Below are positions 13,805 to 19,389 of a DNA stretch of 19,389 bases, piece by piece (position 1 is the stretch's first letter; every line of letters begins with the position of its first letter). The notes below the pieces were generated by a model, which was given only the letters and a program-made list of their open reading frames with translations, had not been told where the DNA came from and did no database searches. The stretch is from UBA5158 sp040389045 (GTDB lineage: Bacteria; Pseudomonadota; Gammaproteobacteria; DSM-16500), in the NCBI GenBank assembly GCA_040389045.1, contig JAZKAT010000062.1, positions 1-19,389 of the forward strand. Direction: 5' to 3'. The position numbers and the translations under genes were made by a program.

Positions 13805-16800
13805 ATGCAATCAGACGGCGCTCCTGATTCCCCAGAACCAGCAAATTCCCCTGCCGCAGCGCCAGTGAATTTGACTGCACAACCACTGGCATCTGCTTCG
13901 CCTACCTCAGATGAATTGGCAGCAATAAAAAAAACTAATTTGTTTCTGAAATTTGTTATTGTCAAAGATGAAGCAGGAACATGGCGATTTAACCGCATTA
14001 AAACTACTGTTGATAAGCTGCAAGATAACAAAACTACCTGGTGGCTGGAACCAGCCCCGCTGGAAGATGATGCTAATATTTCCCCTGAAATAGCCGAAAT
14101 ACAAAGTATTCTGGCGAATACCAGCACCGCAGACATACTCAATTATAATTCCGCGGCCAATGCGCGTATTGAAACTTTAATTGACGTCTATGCCACTCAG
14201 AATAAACGGCGCACGTTAGTTCAAGAAGTATTTAATACAGAAAATTCTTTTGTGAATTCCACCCGGGAATTTGTCGCCATGGTAGCCAAATTACCCAAGC
14301 AAGAAAATATAAATATCTTCATGGAACAATACCAAACTCTGGCGGCTACTGATTTTCTCGGCGCGGCGGCAGCAGTGAATCCGCAAGCTAACAATTTAGA
14401 TGAGTTTGTCTTATTAAAAGCCCAGGCTTTGATAGATGCCTTTGTCGCTGAGCAGGCTGACGGCACGCTGGTCATGACTCAGGCTTTTGCCGACCGGCTG
14501 AAGGTCATAACAGATTCGGTAATAATGTATGAGAATTTCTCGAAAGTATTTGGCGAAGGCAGTGGTAATAATATCAGTCATGATGATCAAATTACCCTGC
14601 AAAAATTCGCTATCATGCCTACCCAGCGGGTGACGCGCTATGATTTATTATCACAGGAAATTGTTAGAGAATTGGGAAAAATTCAGCCGCAAACTCCAGA
14701 GCTGCAAGCATTGAAAGATAAAACTCTGGCGAAATTTCAAAGCATTGCTAAATTTACCTTACAGGCAAATGAAATTAAACGTAAGGTAGAATCATTGCAA
14801 AATCTATTAGCTACGCAAGCCGTGTTAGGTAAAATTGCTCATGAAGGTTTGGTGTCATTGAATTCGGTAATACCTTTAGGTGATACGCAAATAAAAATTT
14901 GGCAGGATTTTTTAACCAAATTAGCCACCATAGCGGAAGAAATTGTAAAAAAGAATAGTTATTTTTCTGGTGCGCAGGATGATAAAAAAATTCAAGCGAC
15001 GGATAAGTTTTATGAAACCTTCATGGATACTTTTGTGGAAGCTTATTTGCTAAACAAAGATCAACCAGCTGAAAATTTATCATCAATTATGCTGCAATAT
15101 ATCAAGTCGATTGATAAAAAATTACAGACTGAAGGCTTGCCGGGGATTATTTTTAACAAACTATCGTTTGGGTTTGTACCTACAGCCGCTAAAGTTTTTG
15201 CCACTATTAAAACCGCGGATGAGGCGGTGACAGCCAGAATTGTTAACAAAATGTTTGATTCAATAAAAACAATGATTGAAAGTGAGACGTCTGGTGCAGA
15301 CAATGAAATAGCTTATAACAACGCATTTGTCGCCTTAAAAGAAATGGGCCCCACGGCCATCGCGATCTGGAACCAGCTTGCGGCAGAAAAATTTAATGAA
15401 TTGTCATTGCCAAATCCGGTGGAATATAAAAAAATTATTACTTTGCCCAAAACCGAACCGGAAAGAGTAGGGCAGTTATTGCGAACCCTCAAAACACTGG
15501 CTGAAGCTTATCAGCCATTGCGCTTACGACTCAATAATCTAGAACCCGTTAATACCCCAAAAGAGCAACGCGAAAATATTATTGCCAGTGTAATTCAGCT
15601 TTATCAGGATAATTATCTGGACGGTAGGTATAGAGAATATTTAATCTCCAAAAAACTGCCGGATTTACAAGACTATGAAGCATTACTAGTAAAAATTGAA
15701 AATACCCTGACGCAGCAAGGGCAGCGTGGTTTGTTTAATGGTGCCCTTGATACCAAAGGCGTGTACCGCCGCGAGTTAGTTATTTTCCCGGCGCTGGCAT
15801 CGTTAAGGCAAGACCAGGTAAAACGGATAATTGACAATTTATACAATCGCGCCAAGTCAGTCGCCACTAAAATAAATCCTGGCGAAGCTGACGCACTGGT
15901 ATATGTGAATGCGTTTAAAGAAATGGATAGGACAAAAAGCGATTTGGTCAGGCAGTTATGGATGGATAACGTCGCGAAAGAACGCGATGCCAGCATAGTT
16001 GAGCGAATGTCATTAAGCGAAAATGAAAAGCGCGGCATATTTTCTGAAGATGCTAGTGCTAAACGGTTTAAAAAATTTCATAATCAAAGCTCAGCAGTGG
16101 ATTTATCCCCGGTGGTTGAAGAGGAGGCTAGTCCACTAAGTAGTGATTCAGAAGAGGAAATTTCAAGAGGCCGAGCAAGCACCGTTATTAATCGTGAATC
16201 TATCATTGGTGATGTAAGTGCGCCCGTGGAACCCGTTAACGAATTTAGTCCAATGTTGGTAAACAACGCTGAATTATTTAAACTGACAAATCTAGATATT
16301 CTGGGAAAAATTGCTGATGAATTGAAAACTAAACGCGTAGTCGCGGCCAGATATGGTTTCACGCAATTACAAATTTGGGATACGTTTGCTAAAAATATTC
16401 AAGAAGTCAGTAAAAAAATTGTGGAATCCGCCAAGCTTATCAATCCCGAAGAATTTTATGAACCCTTTATGCGAACATTTATTAATGGTTACATAGTCCA
16501 TGAAAAATCCCAGAAAGATGTTTTTTCTGAAGCGGTCAGAAGTTTCATGGTGACAGTTGATAAATATTTTCATCAAATGGGCACTAAAGGCGTGGTTTAT
16601 GCAACTCCTGAAGATTTACCAGGATCGACGCATAAAGATTTGCCGGTATTGCAATCACTTAACCATAAAAAAGAATTCCAACAGCAAACGATTGAAGAAT
16701 TATTTAACCAATTAAAATTCATGGTCGAAGGCTCAGCGCATGGCGACTATGAAAAACGCGTGTTTAATAGAACCATAGAAGCAGTTAGTACCATGGGCCA

Positions 16801-18082
16801 GCAAGCAATTATGCTCTGGAATTTGCAAGCGGATAAAGAATTCTTCGAATTATCTATTCCCTGCAACATAGAATACCCGGACTTGTTGCAATTAGGCCGC
16901 TCAGAGGTGGAGCGCCGCGAAACCTTGCTTGGCTTGATAAAAATTGAATTTGCCGAACTAGAACGAGCGAATGGCAATCTCTCGGCCAAAGAAAGCATTC
17001 CTGAAACGCTGATGAATAATATCACCAGGCAATTACATGAAGCTTTGCATAAATCAAATTCCCGTTCCGAGTTGAATGAATACATCAAATTAGCGATGTT
17101 AAAGTTATTTTCCCAAGTGTGGGTTAGCGGACAGGTAGAAGGGTTGAAATTAGTCGAACAATTTATTCAGCGGGTAGAAACGAGATTAGCGAACAATAAA
17201 CAAAAAGGTATTTTTGTGGAGAAGCCGGAGAATTTAAAGCCTTATAGTTTTTTTGGTACTTATACGATAGCGGATACCATTTTTGCTGAACCTGAAAAAT
17301 TAACTGTGCCCAACTTTAATGTTTTTATGAAAACTTTTTATGACGATGTCAAAAGTATGATGGGCAATCGCGAGGCGGAAAAGATTTTTGCCAAAGCGAT
17401 AATGCTGCTGGAAAAGGCTGGTCTTGATGCCAAAAAAACCTGGAATGAAATAGCTAAACAAGACCCTGATTCCATTGCCTGGCGCATCAGTCTGCCCGAT
17501 ATCAGAATAAAGTGGACGGATAAGAAAGCGCTAATCCTTGCTGAAGCAAAGTTTCAAGGTAATAACCTGGACGCCGGTAAAAAACTGCAAAAATTAATGA
17601 AGGATGAATTCAAGGTACTTGGCGCTACACCAGAAGCGGCGGGCCCAAAATCTTTCTTTTTCCACTCGGCGCCAGTCGCGCCCGCTAGTCCAATTCAAGC
17701 AGTAGTTAAACTTGATGAACCGGTCAAGCCACCCCAACAACCGCCAGCAGCGCCTCCACTCCCTGCAAAAAAGCCAATGGTTGCCCAACCAGCAAAACCA
17801 CTCATCCCACCACCGTTGCCAATTAAGCTGCCGCCCAAAAAACCGGAAGTTGCCGCACCACCACCCCTGCCAGCCTTTAAGCCAAGAAAACAAACACAGG
17901 AAGTAGTCAAAGCTCCACCATTGCCAACGACTGCTCCTTCAATAGTAAAACCAGCGAAACCCCAATTACCCGCTAATCCGCCAGCCAAAGCTGGCGGCAA
18001 ACCAGATAAGTTATTTACGTCAAAAGAACAGCCAATAGTTTCGCCGCCGCCCCCACTCCCACCCCGCAACAAAAAACCATAG
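13805..18082 (+). CDS. Giant protein with a eukaryotic-like RhoGEF (Dbl homology) domain, repeat modules and SH3-ligand tail; putative effector
   Basis: The protein has 1425 residues from ATG 13805 (AAAGGTGA upstream); a GTG at 13751 in the same frame is rejected because it lies in a REP-like palindrome. Residues about 135-330 match a Dbl homology domain: RTLVQEVFNTENSFV (CR1, Glu141), MPTQRVTRYDLLSQEIVREL (CR3, Arg278 before Tyr279) and QANEIKRKVESL at its end (Asn322). In DH domains these positions contact the Rho GTPase. No PH domain is recognisable. Residues about 340-1240 hold four copies of a helical module with conserved Trp at 522, 719, 1005 and 1213; an acidic Ser-rich linker near 770-810 separates two pairs. 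Residues about 1293-1425 are proline-rich with PPLPAK, PPLPIK and PPLPPR, class II SH3 ligands. No Sec signal. I infer a host-directed effector that activates Rho-family GTPases. Confidence 0.75.
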   Translation: MQSDGAPDSPEPANSPAAAPVNLTAQPLASASPTSDELAAIKKTNLFLKFVIVKDEAGTWRFNRIKTTVDKLQDNKTTWWLEPAPLEDDANISPEIAEIQSILANTSTADILNYNSAANARIETLIDVYATQNKRRTLVQEVFNTENSFVNSTREFVAMVAKLPKQENINIFMEQYQTLAATDFLGAAAAVNPQANNLDEFVLLKAQALIDAFVAEQADGTLVMTQAFADRLKVITDSVIMYENFSKVFGEGSGNNISHDDQITLQKFAIMPTQRVTRYDLLSQEIVRELGKIQPQTPELQALKDKTLAKFQSIAKFTLQANEIKRKVESLQNLLATQAVLGKIAHEGLVSLNSVIPLGDTQIKIWQDFLTKLATIAEEIVKKNSYFSGAQDDKKIQATDKFYETFMDTFVEAYLLNKDQPAENLSSIMLQYIKSIDKKLQTEGLPGIIFNKLSFGFVPTAAKVFATIKTADEAVTARIVNKMFDSIKTMIESETSGADNEIAYNNAFVALKEMGPTAIAIWNQLAAEKFNELSLPNPVEYKKIITLPKTEPERVGQLLRTLKTLAEAYQPLRLRLNNLEPVNTPKEQRENIIASVIQLYQDNYLDGRYREYLISKKLPDLQDYEALLVKIENTLTQQGQRGLFNGALDTKGVYRRELVIFPALASLRQDQVKRIIDNLYNRAKSVATKINPGEADALVYVNAFKEMDRTKSDLVRQLWMDNVAKERDASIVERMSLSENEKRGIFSEDASAKRFKKFHNQSSAVDLSPVVEEEASPLSSDSEEEISRGRASTVINRESIIGDVSAPVEPVNEFSPMLVNNAELFKLTNLDILGKIADELKTKRVVAARYGFTQLQIWDTFAKNIQEVSKKIVESAKLINPEEFYEPFMRTFINGYIVHEKSQKDVFSEAVRSFMVTVDKYFHQMGTKGVVYATPEDLPGSTHKDLPVLQSLNHKKEFQQQTIEELFNQLKFMVEGSAHGDYEKRVFNRTIEAVSTMGQQAIMLWNLQADKEFFELSIPCNIEYPDLLQLGRSEVERRETLLGLIKIEFAELERANGNLSAKESIPETLMNNITRQLHEALHKSNSRSELNEYIKLAMLKLFSQVWVSGQVEGLKLVEQFIQRVETRLANNKQKGIFVEKPENLKPYSFFGTYTIADTIFAEPEKLTVPNFNVFMKTFYDDVKSMMGNREAEKIFAKAIMLLEKAGLDAKKTWNEIAKQDPDSIAWRISLPDIRIKWTDKKALILAEAKFQGNNLDAGKKLQKLMKDEFKVLGATPEAAGPKSFFFHSAPVAPASPIQAVVKLDEPVKPPQQPPAAPPLPAKKPMVAQPAKPLIPPPLPIKLPPKKPEVAAPPPLPAFKPRKQTQEVVKAPPLPTTAPSIVKPAKPQLPANPPAKAGGKPDKLFTSKEQPIVSPPPPLPPRNKKP
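17978..17997. repeat. Perfect palindrome inside the proline-rich coding tail
   Basis: CCGCCAGC/GCTGGCGG with a CAAA loop is a perfect 8-bp stem. It is read in frame as PPAKAGG and resembles the REP-like elements between genes in this window, so the tail may have absorbed a repeat element. Confidence 0.6.
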
Positions 18083-18091
18083 TAGGAATGA

Positions 18092-18163
18092 ATTCCCGCC
18101 TGCGCAGGAATGACAGTGTGGTTAGGGTAGGTTGGGCTGAGTGCAACGAAGCCCAACAGTTTT
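18092..18163 (-). repeat. Composite palindromic repeat, copy B (inverted relative to copy A)
   Basis: Read on the minus strand it runs AAAACTGTTGGGCTTCG, CTCAGCC, AACCTAC, then ACCACACTGTCATTCC and GCGGGAAT, collinear with 10709-10784, with a few substitutions and one indel. It starts 9 bp after the stop codon of the giant gene and fills the gap to the lipoprotein gene. Confidence 0.8.
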
Positions 18164-18188
18164 CCCGCCCGTAAATAACAGACAGAAC

Positions 18189-18647
18189 TTACTTAACTAC
18201 TTCCCAACTCCCATCCGGCTTACGACAAGCCGTCCCATAAATCTGCTGATTTTTCCCAGCAATAATCGCCGTTGAATGATATTCACGGCAATAAGGATTT
18301 CCTTCATAACTAATATTACGCGTAGGCGTCACATCATAAGTCACACCCGTATTATTATTTTGCCAATATGCAGGTTGCCCAACAGCATTATTTTCAAACG
18401 CGTTATTCATACGCGCACGGTCTGCCATATCCATTGACCGGCCAATTTGACCACCAAGGTATGCTCCCGCTACGCTGCCCGCGCCGATCGCGACCATTTG
18501 TCCAGCGCCACTGCCAAACCGGCTGCCAACCAGACCGCCGATGACCGCGCCGCTGACTGTGCCAACGTCCTGGTTATTCATAGAGTCACAGCCTATCAAA
18601 CTGGCTGAGGTTAAAAAGATGATGACTGACGCGATAATTTTTTTCAT
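18189..18647 (-). CDS. Glycine-zipper outer-membrane lipoprotein (17-kDa surface antigen-like)
   Basis: The protein has 152 residues from the ATG complementary to 18645-18647, preceded by GGAGGAG; a start four codons earlier is rejected because it would overlap that ribosome site. The signal peptide MKKIIASVIIFLTSASLIGC ends in a lipobox with Cys20. Residues about 30-70 form a glycine-zipper 2TM segment (SGAVIGGLVGSRFGSGAG, AIGAGSVAGAYLGGQIG). The C-terminal domain has YCREYHSTAIIAGKNQQIYG and ACRKPDGSWEVV, as in Rickettsia 17-kDa antigen-like and COG4520 proteins. It should be lipidated and sorted to the outer membrane. Such proteins affect envelope integrity; a specific role is not known. 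Confidence 0.88.
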   Translation of the reverse strand: MKKIIASVIIFLTSASLIGCDSMNNQDVGTVSGAVIGGLVGSRFGSGAGQMVAIGAGSVAGAYLGGQIGRSMDMADRARMNNAFENNAVGQPAYWQNNNTGVTYDVTPTRNISYEGNPYCREYHSTAIIAGKNQQIYGTACRKPDGSWEVVK

Positions 18648-18690
18648 TGTCTCCTCCACAGAGAACTTAGTTGCTTAAATAGCGGGGTAT

Positions 18691-18696
18691 TTTATA
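18691..18696 (-). promoter_or_regulatory. Possible -10 of the lipoprotein gene
   Basis: TATAAA on the minus strand, 43 bp before the start codon. No convincing -35 is visible at the right distance, so this is a weak call. Confidence 0.3.
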
Positions 18697-18772
18697 CTTA
18701 TCACGCCCTGGTTACCATTAAATTTGCTTAAAATAAAACCTTTAGGGCGGTAATGTAAATAAATCAACCAAA

Positions 18773-19228
18773 ATGAGTGGGATTATGGCTTATAAAACTC
18801 CGTATTCAGATTTAAAAATAGGCGAATTTACTTTTTCCGCGACCAAAAAGAAGTTGGACCTGCAATACATATACAATCTATTGTGTGTCCCGTCGCGTTA
18901 TTCTACCGGTTTGCCGCCAGAGCGGTTTGCCCTGGTCGTGGAAAATTCCTTATGCTTTGCGATTTTTCACCAGGACAAACAAATCGGTTTCGCCCGTGTC
19001 ATCACCGACTTTACTGAATTCGCTTCGCTTTGGGATGTCTTTGTTGATGATACTTACCGCGGCAAGGGCCTGGGCAAAAGCTTAATGAAATATGTGCTGG
19101 AACATCCACGCCTGAAAGGAATTTTCCGCTGGTTCTTAATGACGGAAGACGCGCACGGCTTATATCAAAAATATGGATTCAAAGCAGAAGCTTATAATCC
19201 CTATGTGATGATGAAGCTGAATACATAA
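18773..19228 (+). CDS. GNAT-family N-acetyltransferase
   Basis: This 151-residue single-domain protein has FAIFHQDKQIGFARVITD (beta 2-3), FASLWDVFVDDTYRGKGLGK (beta 4 and the acetyl-CoA pyrophosphate-binding loop RGKGLG, residues 96-101), the helix KSLMKYVLEHPRLKG and the C-terminal EDAHGLYQKYGFKAEA typical of the fold. The substrate cannot be told; relatives acetylate amines, amino acids or protein termini. The start is uncertain: ATG 18773 or ATG 18785, the second having GTGGGA just upstream. It is divergent from the lipoprotein gene and is followed within a few bases by the tandem repeat array. Confidence 0.9.
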   Translation: MSGIMAYKTPYSDLKIGEFTFSATKKKLDLQYIYNLLCVPSRYSTGLPPERFALVVENSLCFAIFHQDKQIGFARVITDFTEFASLWDVFVDDTYRGKGLGKSLMKYVLEHPRLKGIFRWFLMTEDAHGLYQKYGFKAEAYNPYVMMKLNT

Positions 19229-19234
19229 ACCTGT

Positions 19235-19389
19235 TTCACCTCTCTCTTGTGGGACAGGTTAGCGCCCGCAACTCTCTTCACCTCTCCCCTTGTGCGAGAG
19301 GTTAGCGCTCGCAACTCTCTTCACCTCTCCCCTAGTGCGAGAGGTTAGCGCTCGCAACTCTCTTCACCTCTCCCCTTGTGGGAGAGGTC
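19235..19389 (+). repeat. 43-bp tandem repeat array (at least 3.6 units, cut by window end)
   Basis: TTAGCG recurs at 19259, 19302 and 19345, an exact 43-bp period. Each unit contains CCTCTC..GAGAGG and TGCGAG..CTCGCA inverted repeats that share bases, so two alternative hairpins are possible. The first unit is diverged (CCTGT..ACAGG) and the last visible one has the long stem CCTCTCCC/GGGAGAGG. There are no unique spacers, so it is not CRISPR. Confidence 0.85.

Noticed and set aside
17695..18156. Long minus-strand frame with Gly-rich sequence
   Set aside because: It is the mirror of the proline-rich coding tail and of the REP-like repeat (its start reads VIPAQAGIH); it has no ribosome site and overlaps a strongly supported gene.
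19235..19389. Possible CRISPR array
   Set aside because: Units follow each other directly with no unique spacers, and no cas gene is present.

Overview
The window reads as a chromosome segment of a gammaproteobacterium, most likely a host-associated lineage near Legionellales (Legionella, Coxiella and related intracellular bacteria). Reasons: the core genes rpsF, rpsR, a DUF2232-type membrane gene, rplI, dnaB, alr and radA are of gammaproteobacterial type; base composition is fairly AT-rich; and a very large protein carries a eukaryotic-type Rho guanine-nucleotide exchange (Dbl homology) domain and a proline-rich tail, as expected of a secreted effector. The placement is inferred from gene content, not from a database match.

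Left part (1 to about 5590) is an AT-rich accessory block on the 3' side of an elongator tRNA-Met gene. It holds the end of an unknown reading frame, a tyrosine-recombinase gene reduced to its catalytic domain, a RelE/HigB-like toxin with its antitoxin and a palindromic operator, a 295-residue protein with a HEPN/Abi-like C-terminal half, two divergent unrecognised genes (440 and 174 residues), a 34-residue predicted membrane peptide with a perfect Shine-Dalgarno, and a zeta-like kinase with a small partner. It looks like the worn end of an integrated element or defence island.

Middle part (5957-12164) is core: the S6/S18/L9 ribosomal-protein operon with DUF2232 in the middle and no priB, then replicative helicase DnaB and alanine racemase, with radA converging from the right.

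Right part (12266-18082) is the most unusual. A strong sigma70-like promoter precedes a probable two-gene unit: an unrecognised 472-residue protein and a 1425-residue protein. The latter has a DH/RhoGEF domain at about residues 135-330, with the three main GTPase-contact positions conserved, four copies of a helical module arranged as a duplicated pair, and a C-terminal tail with several SH3-ligand motifs. A composite palindromic repeat of about 75 bp occurs in opposite orientation on both sides of radA plus this unit (10709-10784 and 18092-18163). The window ends with a glycine-zipper lipoprotein, a GNAT acetyltransferase and an array of 43-bp tandem repeats cut by the window edge.
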